Source of the DNA: SSC4 sp964443225
GTDB taxonomy: Bacteria > Chloroflexota > Anaerolineae > SSC4 > Amarolineaceae
Assembly (NCBI GenBank): GCA_964443225.1
Contig: CAYUCC010000005.1
Location: 1-64,000 of the forward strand
Direction: 5' to 3'
Length of the DNA stretch: 64,000 bases
Shown here in pieces: positions 44,613 through 52,604 of the stretch. The first letter of the stretch is position 1; every line of letters starts with the position of its first letter. The notes beneath the pieces are model-generated. The model did not search any database. It worked only from the letters and a program-made list of their open reading frames with translations, and had not been told where the DNA came from. A program made the position numbers and the translations under genes.

Positions 44613-45898
44613 TTTTCACTGGCTGCCTGCTGGCTGCCGGGTCGCGTACGCATCGACTGGCCGGCGCCCGGGCTGCGCCGCAGGCTGCTCCCAAAATCGA
44701 GCACGAACGCCAGCACGATGCCCACCAGGATCGCCAGGATTCCGCCCACCAGCGCCAGGCGCAGCGTCTGGGAAGGCGCCGGATTGGTGGGAATCCGCGC
44801 CGGTTCGACAATCTGCAGGTAACCGGCGTTTAACCCCTGGTCTTCCTTGAGGCGCGCTTCGACCGCTTTGTCGGCAAGGAAGTTGTATGCATCCTCGGCC
44901 CGCTCGACGGTGGCCTGCAGGTTATCGTATCCGGCATGCAGGCCGATCAGGGCCGACAGATCGGCCTCGCGCTGTGCAATCATCTGGGCATAGCGCGCCT
45001 GGGCGGCTTTGGCCTCCACGATACGCACCTGTTGGGCGACTGCCAGGTTGTTGTAGCGCAGCGCCTCTTCGCGCAGCCGCTGTGCCAGCTGTTCACGACC
45101 GGTTGTATCCAGCCCACCGGCGGCGGTCACGACATCCAATGTGCCCGTCACCGTGGGTGTGGCGACGGTAGCCGGCGCCAGGGTAACGATCGACTGCCGC
45201 AGCGCTTCGTCCGCCATCACCTGATAGGTCTTACGCACCGCGTCGGCCTGCTGCTCGTCGATAGCGGCGCTGTCGCGGTTGAGACGCAGCTGGCGGATTT
45301 CGCCCTGCAGGGCGTTGATTTCGGTGGGAAGGGATTCCACGTTGTTGGCCAGTTTGAACTTCAGCAGCGCGTCCTGGGCTTCGGCCAGCGTCTTCTGCTG
45401 CGTTTCGACCTGGGTATTGATGAACTGCATGCTCTGGCTGACAGGCACCATACGAAACTCGCGGTACGCCTGCAGCGCATTGTCCACGTGGGTCGTGGCG
45501 ATCTGTTCCGCCAGATCGGGCCGTTCGGCAGTGGCAACGACCGAGATGAAATCGCCTTCGTCGCGCAGACTCAACTGGCGCAGCAGCGCATCGGCATCCG
45601 TGACCAGTCCAAGGTCGGCGATGGTCTTCCACGCCGCACTGCGGCTGTTGAGAAAGGCGAGAAATTCCTCACGCGTGGCGATGATTTGTTCACGGCCGGC
45701 CAGGGCCGCCGATTGGGTGAACAAAGCTACCGATTCTGGCTCCACCGCCAGTACGCGCAGCCGGACACGGGCCTCGTATGCGGGTGGCGCCGTAAACCCA
45801 AGATACAGGATCGTGCCCACGGTCACAGCCAGCAGCAGGCCAATGAGCCACAGCCGCCTGCGGACGACGGTCACGTACCCCGAAAATTCGTTGCCCAT
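44609..45898 (-). CDS. chain-length determinant (Wzz/PCP-like) protein
   Basis: 429 residues. Two transmembrane helices (about 17-37 and 386-406) flank a periplasmic part with a small alpha/beta base and long coiled coil (about 150-350; 'EAQDALLKFKLANNVESLPTEINALQGEIRQLRL'). The Pro-containing 'IPTNPAPSQTLRLALVGG' before the second helix is the usual PCP signature. No tyrosine-kinase domain is fused. Wzz-type proteins set polymer length. Start at 45898 with GGAG 4 nt upstream; 13 upstream codons run through the promoter leader. First gene of the 12-gene operon, behind the promoter at 45928-45956. Confidence 0.9.
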   Translation of the reverse strand: MGNEFSGYVTVVRRRLWLIGLLLAVTVGTILYLGFTAPPAYEARVRLRVLAVEPESVALFTQSAALAGREQIIATREEFLAFLNSRSAAWKTIADLGLVTDADALLRQLSLRDEGDFISVVATAERPDLAEQIATTHVDNALQAYREFRMVPVSQSMQFINTQVETQQKTLAEAQDALLKFKLANNVESLPTEINALQGEIRQLRLNRDSAAIDEQQADAVRKTYQVMADEALRQSIVTLAPATVATPTVTGTLDVVTAAGGLDTTGREQLAQRLREEALRYNNLAVAQQVRIVEAKAAQARYAQMIAQREADLSALIGLHAGYDNLQATVERAEDAYNFLADKAVEARLKEDQGLNAGYLQIVEPARIPTNPAPSQTLRLALVGGILAILVGIVLAFVLDFGSSLRRSPGAGQSMRTRPGSQQAASEK

Positions 45899-45927
45899 TC
45901 GACTCCGTCTTCTCCTGAAGTTCCGCC

Positions 45928-45956
45928 AGTATAACACACGCTCAAGGGAGCGTCAA
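45928..45956 (-). promoter_or_regulatory. promoter of the 12-gene glycan operon
   Basis: Minus strand: TTGACG (45956-45951), 17-bp spacer, TATACT (45933-45928). The start would be near 45921, about 23 nt before the ATG at 45898. No internal terminator is visible down to 32968, and genes overlap or are at most 13 bp apart. Confidence 0.75.
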
Positions 45957-45990
45957 AGGACGCCAAACACGATCAAGTACGGTTGCACCT

Positions 45991-46027
45991 CGCTGCGACC
46001 GCGGCTGCACGCCGCTGCAACCGCGGC
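45991..46027. promoter_or_regulatory. direct repeat upstream of the glycan promoter
   Basis: CGCTGCGACCGCGGC (45991-46005) and CGCTGCAACCGCGGC (46013-46027) differ at one base and are 22 bp apart, two helical turns. They sit 35-71 bp upstream of the -35, a position suited to an activator. Confidence 0.4.
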
Positions 46028-46127
46028 GCCGGCCTTTCGATGATCCATTTTACATCCACCACATGAAAAACAGGTGAAGGATCAGCCGTGCCGACATGAA
46101 CAACTGTTCACTCAGCTGCTCGTGCGG

Positions 46128-46211
46128 CCAGAGTTGGCATCCCGGTTCCAACGGGGTGAGATCCTGGCATTCCCAAGCTCGCCGGCGTTGGAGCCGGGAT
46201 GCCAACTCTGG
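46128..46211. repeat. long inverted repeat (26-bp arms)
   Basis: Arms 46128-46153 and 46186-46211 are complementary at 25 of 26 positions with a 32-bp spacer (outer ends CCAGAGTTGGCATCCCGG). It lies in the divergent 489-bp region 45899-46387 and ends 8 bp before the carbamoyltransferase -35. No gene overlaps it. The rest of the region holds the two promoters and the direct repeat. Confidence 0.9.
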
Positions 46212-46219
46212 TGGGCCTT

Positions 46220-46248
46220 TTGACGCCCCCCCGGCGCTGTGTTATCAT
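46220..46248 (+). promoter_or_regulatory. promoter of the carbamoyltransferase operon
   Basis: TTGACG (46220-46225), 17-bp spacer, TATCAT (46243-46248). The start near 46255 gives a 5' leader of about 133 nt containing the palindrome GGGCATGCCC and GTAGGG/CCCTAC pairing. Confidence 0.7.
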
Positions 46249-46387
46249 TGGCGCCGTCTGGCGTCCGGTCCAGCACCTCGCCGGTAGGGGTCCGATCTAA
46301 CGGGCATGCCCTACAGGTTCGGTCGTGCATCGACGACAGGAAAAGAATAGAGATACGCAGCCCTAAGGGAGCACAATTACAGGTCCA

Positions 46388-48115
46388 ATGAATATTCTCG
46401 GCATCTGTACCGAAGGGCCCCAATCGACTGGGGCCTGTTTATTGATGGATGGCAAGCTGGTTGCCATGGCAGAAGAAGAACGATTCGTACGCATCAAACA
46501 AGCACCGGGTCTTCTGCCTGGCCGGGCAACCCAGTACTGCCTGAAGGCCGGTGGCATCCAGCTGTCCGACGTAGACGCCATCGCCGTGTCGTGGGACGTC
46601 AACAAATATCGCGAATTTATGCCCGCCTTCTATGCCGGCATCGGCCGCCGATATGGTGACAAAGGCTGGCTCACCCACATCAGCGAACAACAGATTCTCC
46701 AGCGCTTCCAGCCCGACTACGTGGCACACCGCATAGCGGCCAGCCTGATTCGCGGCGCAGACCGCCGGCAGCTGCCGCCGCTGCGTTACGTCACCCATCA
46801 CAAGACCCACGCCGCCGCCGCCTTGTGGACGTCGGGTTACGACGAAGCCGCCATTTTGACGATCGATGCCAGCGGTGAAGAGCAGTGCAGCGTGATCTGG
46901 CATGGCCGCGGTATGGAGATCACCCAGGTCGAAAGTTTCGACATTCCGGATTCCACCGGCTGGATGTACGCCGGGTTGACCGAATTCCTGGGCTTTCGTC
47001 CCTACTCGGACGAAGGCAGCGTGATGGGTCTGGCCTGTTATGGGCACGAGGATCCGGCGATCACGGCCATCTTCGATGAGATTGCGCCGGTCTATGCGGA
47101 CGGCACCTACCACGTCGATCCGACGTACTTTTTCTTCGGACCACACACGTACGGTGACCGCTACACCGACAGGTTGGTGGCGGCCCTCGGCCGGCCGTTC
47201 CATTACGGTGAGCCGATCAGCGAACGCCAGCAAAACATCGCCTGGGCGGTGCAGGACCGGCTCGAAAAAATTGCCGTGGGCCTGGCACGGCGGGCCGTCG
47301 CCGCGACCGGCAGCCGGTCGCTGTGCCTGGCGGGTGGTGTGGCGCTCAACTGCAAGATGAACCGCGCCATCCTGGACAGCGGCGTCGTGGACCGGTTGTA
47401 CATCCAGCCGGTGAGCAACGATGCCGGCTCCGCCCTGGGAGCAGCGCAGCTGGTAGCCGCCGAGCTGGGGGATGATCCGCGTTTCGAGCAGCGTCTCGTG
47501 CACTTTGGACCCAGCTACAGCGACGCTGAGATCCGCGCCGTCCTGGAAGGTCACAAACTGACCTACGAATACCTGCCCGAAGGCCGCCTGGAGCGGCGGG
47601 TGGCCACGCGTCTGGCGCGCGGTGAAATCATCGGGTGGTTCCAGGGACGGCTCGAGGCCGGTCCGCGCGCCCTGGGCAGCCGCTCGATCATCGCCTCGCC
47701 CATTGGCGCCGACATCAAGGACAAGATCAACGACGCCGTCAAATATCGCGAGCCGTGGCGCCCCTTTGCGCCGTCGGTCAAGGCCGACCGGTTGGGGGAC
47801 TTCGTCTACGATGCGGTCGAGGCGCCATTCATGATTTTGACCTTCAACGTGCGTCCGGAAGTGGCATCGACCATTGCCGCCGTTGTGCACGTGGACAATT
47901 CGGTTCGCCCGCAAACGGTGCGTGAGGAGGACCTGCCGCGTTGGTACCGCGTCATCGACGAGTTCGAGAAATTGACCGGGGTGCCAATGATCTTGAACAC
48001 GAGCTTCAACGTCAAGGGTGAGCCGATCGTCAATACACCCCAGGACGCCGTTCGCACCTTCTACGGCAGTGGCCTGGATGCCCTGGCAATCGGCAACTTC
48101 TGGCTGGAGAAATAG
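46388..48115 (+). CDS. carbamoyltransferase (NodU/TobZ family)
   Basis: 575 residues. These enzymes make carbamoyl-adenylate from carbamoyl phosphate and ATP in a Kae1-like N-terminal domain, then carbamoylate a sugar or antibiotic hydroxyl. Metal-site histidines are in 'HHKTHAAAALW' (about 137-147). 'AILTIDASGEEQCS' and 'LAGGVALNCKMNRAI' are the Kae1-like nucleotide motifs. The C-terminal domain has 'GRLEAGPRALGSRSIIASP' and 'LNTSFNVKGEPIVNTPQDA'. AGGT lies 4 nt before the ATG. First gene of a three-gene plus-strand operon divergent from the glycan operon, so it probably carbamoylates the polysaccharide. Confidence 0.93.
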   Translation: MNILGICTEGPQSTGACLLMDGKLVAMAEEERFVRIKQAPGLLPGRATQYCLKAGGIQLSDVDAIAVSWDVNKYREFMPAFYAGIGRRYGDKGWLTHISEQQILQRFQPDYVAHRIAASLIRGADRRQLPPLRYVTHHKTHAAAALWTSGYDEAAILTIDASGEEQCSVIWHGRGMEITQVESFDIPDSTGWMYAGLTEFLGFRPYSDEGSVMGLACYGHEDPAITAIFDEIAPVYADGTYHVDPTYFFFGPHTYGDRYTDRLVAALGRPFHYGEPISERQQNIAWAVQDRLEKIAVGLARRAVAATGSRSLCLAGGVALNCKMNRAILDSGVVDRLYIQPVSNDAGSALGAAQLVAAELGDDPRFEQRLVHFGPSYSDAEIRAVLEGHKLTYEYLPEGRLERRVATRLARGEIIGWFQGRLEAGPRALGSRSIIASPIGADIKDKINDAVKYREPWRPFAPSVKADRLGDFVYDAVEAPFMILTFNVRPEVASTIAAVVHVDNSVRPQTVREEDLPRWYRVIDEFEKLTGVPMILNTSFNVKGEPIVNTPQDAVRTFYGSGLDALAIGNFWLEK

Positions 48116-48123
48116 GGCCTGCG

Positions 48124-48780
48124 GTGTTATGTAACTTCACGTACGCCCACTATCATGAGATTCTGGTCGAGGCGCGGCGCCTGGGGTACGCGTGTGTGAG
48201 TTTTCGCGACCTGTTGGATGGCCGGGCCGCGGGTGCGGCGCGCGTCCTGCTGCTGCGGCACGACATCGACTTCACGGTGGCCAACGCGCTGCGTTTTGCT
48301 CAAATCGAACAGACCGTGGGAGCCAGTGCCACGTACTTCGTGCGCCTGCATGCCCACCAGTATAACCCATTCGTGCTGCCCACATTCCGCCAGCTGCGTG
48401 CCATTGCGCAGTTGGGCGGTGAGTTGGGGCTGCATTACGAACCCGACTTTGCCCGTGAGGCGGGCTGCGACGATGCGGAAGGTCTGCGGCGGGCGCGGCT
48501 GATCCTGGAAACGGGTCTGGCGACCACCGTGCAGGGCGTGTGCCCGCACGAAGTGGTGCGCACCCACACCATGGTGCTGCCTGCCGAGGCCGTGGCGCAG
48601 GCCGGTTTCCGCTACCAGGCGTATGATGCCCAGTTTTTTGGCGGTCTCAAGTACCTGAGTGACAGCAGTGCACGCTGGCGCGAGGGGTGTGTCTGCCAGT
48701 GGCTGGGCAAACAGGACCGCCTGTACGTGCTCACGCACGGCTTTTGGTGGTACGAGCAGACGCCGTTGGAGAATTATTGA
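48124..48780 (+). CDS. polysaccharide-deacetylase-like protein (RHDID motif)
   Basis: 218 residues, no signal peptide. NodB-like fold of the group found in capsule and O-antigen loci: 'VLLLRHDIDFTVANALRFAQIEQTVGASATYFVRLHAHQYN' (about 39-79; 'HDID' carries the metal and base Asp), then 'ELGLHYEPDF' (about 99-108) and 'GVCPHE' with 'THGFWWYE' near the end. The start is GTG at 48124, 8 bp after the carbamoyltransferase stop, with AGGG in the stop region as ribosome-binding site. Cytoplasmic location suggests it acts on nucleotide- or lipid-linked sugars. Confidence 0.78.
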   Translation: MLCNFTYAHYHEILVEARRLGYACVSFRDLLDGRAAGAARVLLLRHDIDFTVANALRFAQIEQTVGASATYFVRLHAHQYNPFVLPTFRQLRAIAQLGGELGLHYEPDFAREAGCDDAEGLRRARLILETGLATTVQGVCPHEVVRTHTMVLPAEAVAQAGFRYQAYDAQFFGGLKYLSDSSARWREGCVCQWLGKQDRLYVLTHGFWWYEQTPLENY

Positions 48781-48788
48781 GCGCGCGC

Positions 48789-49757
48789 ATGCCATCACAC
48801 ATCCGCCTCTCGCCGGGCGTTCAGGCACGGTTGTGCTGCCCCGTATGCCGTGCCAAACTGCAACAGGCCGGCGAACAATTCGACTGTACGAATGCGACCT
48901 GTGCCCGCCGATTCCCGATCGTCGATGGCATACCGGTGCTCATCAACGAGCAAACGAGCGTGTTTTCGATCGATGATTTCACTGCGCATCGCGAGACCTT
49001 CTTTGGAAAAGCCAGCGACAACCGGCTGAAAACGATGGTACGCCGATTGACGCCCACCATCAGCAAAAACATCAAGGGAGAACTGAACTATGCCCGCTTG
49101 AGCCAGGTGCTGCTCGAGCGATCAGCGACACCGCGTGTGTTGGTGATCGGCGGGAGCATCGTCGGGCAGGGCATGGACGCGCTGGCGGACCATCCGGCGA
49201 TCGAGTTGGTGGAAAGCGACGTCGCGTTCGGCCCGCGCACGATGTTGATCTGTGACGGGCATGACATCCCGTTCGACGACGGTTCATTCGATGGGGTGAT
49301 TGCACAGGCTGTTTTGGAGCACGTTGTCGATCCCTACCGGTGCAGCGAAGAGATCTATCGTGTCCTCAAGGACGGGGGTGTGGTCTATGCCGAGACGCCG
49401 TTTATGCAACAGGTACACGGTGGCCGGTACGACTTCACGCGCTTCACCCATCTGGGGCATCGCCGGTTGTTTCGCAGGTTCGAGGAGATCGACAGCGGTG
49501 CCGTCTGCGGGCCGGGCATGGCGCTGGCGTGGTCTTACCAGTATTTTTTGCTGAGTTTTACGACATCGCGGCTCATGCGAGCCCTCTTGCGGGTGTTCGC
49601 AAGTGTCACGTCGTTCTACCTCACCTATTTCGATCGTTACCTGATCGACCGGCCCGGCACACTCGATGCGGCTTCGGGGTACTACTTCATGGGTTACAAA
49701 TCGGACCGCGTCTTGTCCGACCAGGCGTTGATCGAGCTCTACCGCGGGGCCGGCTGA
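48789..49757 (+). CDS. class I SAM methyltransferase with N-terminal zinc ribbon
   Basis: 322 residues. An N-terminal Trm112-like zinc ribbon ('CCPVC' about 16-20 and 'CTNATCARRFPIVDGIPVLI') is followed by a type-11 methyltransferase domain (about 110-250): 'RVLVIGGSIVGQGMDAL' (SAM loop), 'DGHDIPFDDGSFDGVIAQAVLEHVVDPYRCSEEIYRVLKDGG' and 'AETPFMQQVHGGRYDFTRFTHLGHRRLF'. The latter blocks are typical of sugar or lipid-linked glycan methyltransferases. ATG at 48789, 8 bp after the upstream stop; the frame extends further back only as a shadow of the deacetylase gene. Likely methylates a sugar of the same polymer. Confidence 0.82.
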   Translation: MPSHIRLSPGVQARLCCPVCRAKLQQAGEQFDCTNATCARRFPIVDGIPVLINEQTSVFSIDDFTAHRETFFGKASDNRLKTMVRRLTPTISKNIKGELNYARLSQVLLERSATPRVLVIGGSIVGQGMDALADHPAIELVESDVAFGPRTMLICDGHDIPFDDGSFDGVIAQAVLEHVVDPYRCSEEIYRVLKDGGVVYAETPFMQQVHGGRYDFTRFTHLGHRRLFRRFEEIDSGAVCGPGMALAWSYQYFLLSFTTSRLMRALLRVFASVTSFYLTYFDRYLIDRPGTLDAASGYYFMGYKSDRVLSDQALIELYRGAG

Positions 49758-49781
49758 TTCCCGCCTGGTCGTCCGCGCGGT

Positions 49782-50621
49782 TCAATCCACGTAGAATGCC
49801 ACACCGACACAGCCGGGACCGACGTGGGTGCCCAAAACAGGGCTGAGCTCTACGTAGTGGTGCTCCACGCAGTTGAACTCATCGACCACCTGGTCGTACA
49901 ACCACAGGGCGTCGAGCGGTGCCAGGGCGTGCACGACAGCGATGTGCAGGGGGCGTGTACCTGCCTGGATCGCAACCTGGTCGATCAGCGCCTTCAGGGC
50001 GGCCTTTCGTCCGCGCGCCTGACCCACAACGCCGGTGCGTCCATCCTGAACGCTGAGAATTGGCTTATGATCCAGGGCGGACCCTACCCAACGCTGCGCC
50101 GCGCCAATGCGGCCACCCAGCTGCAGGTAGCGTAACGATTCGACGAACATCCGCACCTGGATCCGGGGGGTCAACGCCCGTGCTTTCGCAGCCGCCTCGG
50201 CCATGGTTGCACCATCGGCCCGGGCCCGTGCCGCCGCCAGAACCACAAAGCCCAACCCCATCGAAACAGACCGGCTGTCGATGACATCCACCGGTACCGA
50301 AACCTGACGCGCGGCATATTGCGCAATGTCGACCGTACGGCTGTACTCCCCGGAGAGATGGATCGATAGGATACCATCGTGGGTCTCGCCCAGCTGGTTG
50401 TACAGGGCAATGAGGTCATCGGCAGCGGGTGGAGACGTGGTGGGCGGCCGGTGGGATTGGCTCAGTCGCTGGTAGAACTGCTCGGCGGTCAGGTCAATCG
50501 TATCCCGATAGAGCTTTCCATCCCAGACCAGGTTGAGCGGCACGATTTTGACCTGATACTGGCGAACCAGGTCGCGCGGAACGCACGCCGTACTATCTTT
50601 GACGATCGCAAAAGAAGCCAT
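49782..50621 (-). CDS. DegV-family fatty-acid-binding protein
   Basis: 279 residues, two-domain DegV fold. 'AIVKDSTACVPRDLVRQYQVKIVPLNLVWDGKLYRD' opens the lipid-binding domain. 'TTSPPAADDLIALYNQL', 'ILSIHLSGEYSRTVDIA' and 'VIDSRSVSMGLGFVV' are the family blocks, with the fatty-acid carboxylate contacts in the TSPP and LSG loops. The C-terminal domain contains 'RYLQLGGRIGAAQRWVGSALDHKPILSV'. In Firmicutes such proteins (FakB) present fatty acids to the kinase FakA; no FakA gene is in the window. It has its own promoter overlapped by a Rex-like site. Confidence 0.92.
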   Translation of the reverse strand: MASFAIVKDSTACVPRDLVRQYQVKIVPLNLVWDGKLYRDTIDLTAEQFYQRLSQSHRPPTTSPPAADDLIALYNQLGETHDGILSIHLSGEYSRTVDIAQYAARQVSVPVDVIDSRSVSMGLGFVVLAAARARADGATMAEAAAKARALTPRIQVRMFVESLRYLQLGGRIGAAQRWVGSALDHKPILSVQDGRTGVVGQARGRKAALKALIDQVAIQAGTRPLHIAVVHALAPLDALWLYDQVVDEFNCVEHHYVELSPVLGTHVGPGCVGVAFYVD

Positions 50622-50737
50622 CGATCCTCGTTAGGGTCACAAATTTATGTCTACACGCCAGCGCGCCGGGTTGGTGCGGGGCGCATTTCCGCCTCACCAT
50701 CGACATCCCAACAGGCACTGCCTGGTGATGGCAAAAG

Positions 50738-50755
50738 TTGTGTAATGCTGCACAA
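50738..50755. promoter_or_regulatory. candidate Rex operator at the degV start site
   Basis: TTGTGTAATGCTGCACAA matches the Rex consensus TTGTGAA-N4-TTCACAA at 12 of 14 defined positions. It occupies about +2 to +19 relative to the predicted degV transcript start, and rex is the next gene upstream. Confidence 0.55.
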
Positions 50756-50763
50756 TCGATTTC

Positions 50764-50794
50764 ATTATACCACACAACCTGAAATCCACCGCAA
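50764..50794 (-). promoter_or_regulatory. promoter of degV
   Basis: Minus strand: TTGCGG (50794-50789), 19-bp spacer, TATAAT (50769-50764). Predicted start is about 50757, giving a leader of about 135 nt. Confidence 0.55.
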
Positions 50795-50823
50795 TCCACT
50801 CGCCGGGTCTTGTCTACGCGGTA

Positions 50824-50857
50824 CAAAAAACCCGGTGTCCATCGCAGACACCGGGTT
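50824..50857 (-). terminator. rho-independent terminator of rex
   Basis: 11-bp perfect stem AACCCGGTGTC/GACACCGGGTT (50857-50847 with 50839-50829, 7-nt loop), followed on the minus strand by a T run (50830-50825), 44 bp after the rex stop. Confidence 0.92.
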
Positions 50858-50900
50858 GCAGTGATCATTCATACCACCTCTGGGCTTGACACGGTTACGC

Positions 50901-51518
50901 CTACAGATAGAACGTCATGCGCTGCAAGTGAGAGACCGGGTCGATGTATTGAACCTTGATGCCCGATGGGACCGTAACCGTAATCGGCGCGTAGCTCAGA
51001 ATGGCACGGATTCCCGAACCGGCCAATGTTTCCACCACTGGCTGTGCCGCGCTGGCCGGTGTGGCGATAATGGCCATCCGGATGCCACGCTCACGCACGA
51101 CGTCACCCAACTGCTCGACATCCTGGATCGTCAAGGTCCCCAACTGCTCGCCGATTTTGGCCGGGTTGTTGTCGAACACCGCCACGATGCGGAAACCGCG
51201 CCCCTCGAAACCAGCGTAATGCGCCAACGCATGACCCAGGTCACCCGCCCCCACCAACACCACGTCCCACAAACGGTCGACCTGGAGAATGCGCATGAGT
51301 TGTTCACGCAGGAACTTGATTTCGTAGCCTGTACCCTGTTTGCCGAATTCTCCAAAATGCGACAAATCTTTGCGGATCTGCGCCGAGCTGATGCCCAGGC
51401 GATCACCCAGTTCTTGGGATGAAGTGATCTCGCGCCCTTCAGCGGCAAGAAAATTCAACGCACGCAGATAGATCGGTAGACGACCTACGACAATGTCGGG
51501 AATACCCGGTTGTGGCAT
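50901..51518 (-). CDS. rex: redox-sensing transcriptional repressor Rex
   Basis: 205 residues, the usual length. Winged-helix DNA-binding domain (about 8-80: 'LPIYLRALNFLAAEGREITSSQELGDRLGISSAQIRKDLSHFGEFGKQGTGY') and NAD(H)-binding Rossmann domain ('VVLVGAGDLGHALAHYAGFEGRGFRIVAVFDN', about 85-117), with the C-terminal swap helix 'SHLQRMTFYL'. Rex leaves DNA when NADH rises and so derepresses fermentation and respiration genes. AGGAGG lies 8 nt before the ATG. Promoter at 51565-51593, with a TTGTGAA half-site at 51546-51552 just after the predicted start. Confidence 0.96.
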   Translation of the reverse strand: MPQPGIPDIVVGRLPIYLRALNFLAAEGREITSSQELGDRLGISSAQIRKDLSHFGEFGKQGTGYEIKFLREQLMRILQVDRLWDVVLVGAGDLGHALAHYAGFEGRGFRIVAVFDNNPAKIGEQLGTLTIQDVEQLGDVVRERGIRMAIIATPASAAQPVVETLAGSGIRAILSYAPITVTVPSGIKVQYIDPVSHLQRMTFYL

Positions 51519-51564
51519 AAGTACGGCCTCCTACTTGTATGATCCTTGTGAAGTCCTGTACAGC

Positions 51565-51593
51565 ATCTTATCACAGGTCTCAGTTATCTGCAA
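51565..51593 (-). promoter_or_regulatory. possible promoter of rex
   Basis: Minus strand: TTGCAG (51593-51588), 17-bp spacer, TAAGAT (51570-51565). Each hexamer matches consensus at four of six positions. Confidence 0.4.
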
Positions 51594-51700
51594 CTTTGCG
51601 ACGCCAGGCGGGTGTGTCGCACGCCGATGCCCGGTCAAGACGGTTTTTCGATGCCGCCGTGACGCAGGGCACGGTATGGCCGTCTCACTAATGGTGGGAT

Positions 51701-51740
51701 TTGTATAATCTTTGACAAAGCCATTACGGCATGGTAGAGT
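51701..51740 (+). promoter_or_regulatory. promoter of the Yip1-like gene with overlapping Rex-like site
   Basis: TTGACA (51712-51717), 17-bp spacer, TAGAGT (51735-51740). The start near 51747 leaves about 49 nt before the ATG. TTGTATAATCTTTGACAA (51701-51718), covering the -35, matches the Rex consensus at 11 of 14 positions. Confidence 0.55.
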
Positions 51741-51795
51741 CTCAAGTCGGGCTTGACACCCACAGATCATCCAGCCATGCCGGGGGCATCATCGT

Positions 51796-52554
51796 ATGAG
51801 CAACACCAGCCCAGTCACACGCGTAAGCACCTGGTCCTTGCTGACCGGTCTGATCGACCGGCCGGTGCGTACATTTGCCGCCATTGCGGCCGACCCGCGG
51901 CGGCGGTGGATCCTTCCGCTGCTGTTGGTGGTGGTCGCCTTCGCCTTGGGTCTGCTGCTCACCGGGCAGCAGCAGGTAACGGAGGCAGTCCGACAAATGC
52001 GCACCCAGCTGGCGGCCCAATCGAGCCAGATTCCAGCCGAGCAGATGGCGCAGGTCGAAGCGCAGATGGCGCGTTTTACCCAACCGGCGGTAGTGCTGGG
52101 GCTGGCGGCGGTCACCAGCCTGATCGGTCTGGTCCTGGCTTTGTTGATTGCCGCAGCCATGCTGTATTTTGGCGCCCTGGTGAGTGGTTCGGATGTGTCG
52201 TTTGCCACGGTCTGGGCCATGGTGCCATGGACGTGGCTGCCATTTGCCCTACGCGACCTGGTGCGTAGTTTATACGTAAGGATAACGGGTACACCGACGC
52301 TGCACCAGGGGTTCTCTGGTTTTGTGGCCGGACCCGATCTGGCGGCCAATACGGGCAATCCACTGTACCTGGTACTTTCCCAGGTTGACTTGTTCAGCCT
52401 GTGGCACCTGGTGCTGGTGTACGCCCTGTTACGCGGCGGAACGCGGCTGACCCAGGGCAAAGCGGCAATCCTGGTTTTCGCCTATGCGGCCATCAGTCTG
52501 CTGCTGCGGGCAGGACCCAGCCTGTTGGTACGTGGATTCATGCCTGGCGCGTAA
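51796..52554 (+). CDS. Yip1-domain membrane protein
   Basis: 252 residues, five transmembrane helices (about 38-57, 98-122, 128-150, 187-208, 218-245) with a polar Gln-rich loop between the first two ('QQQVTEAVRQMRTQLAAQSSQIPAEQMAQVEAQM'). The N-terminal 'LLTGLIDRPVRTFAAIAADPRRRWILPLLLV' is the standard opening of Yip1/YIF1-type bacterial proteins ('P..tf..i...p'). These often accompany MacAB/YknXYZ-like exporters, as here (50 bp upstream of the adaptor gene). Exact function unknown; in Bacillus the Yip1 protein YknW assists YknXYZ assembly. Confidence 0.83.
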   Translation: MSNTSPVTRVSTWSLLTGLIDRPVRTFAAIAADPRRRWILPLLLVVVAFALGLLLTGQQQVTEAVRQMRTQLAAQSSQIPAEQMAQVEAQMARFTQPAVVLGLAAVTSLIGLVLALLIAAAMLYFGALVSGSDVSFATVWAMVPWTWLPFALRDLVRSLYVRITGTPTLHQGFSGFVAGPDLAANTGNPLYLVLSQVDLFSLWHLVLVYALLRGGTRLTQGKAAILVFAYAAISLLLRAGPSLLVRGFMPGA

Positions 52555-52604
52555 AAGGCCGGCATCGGCAAACTGATAGTGACTCTAGAAATGAGTACGA
52601 AAAA

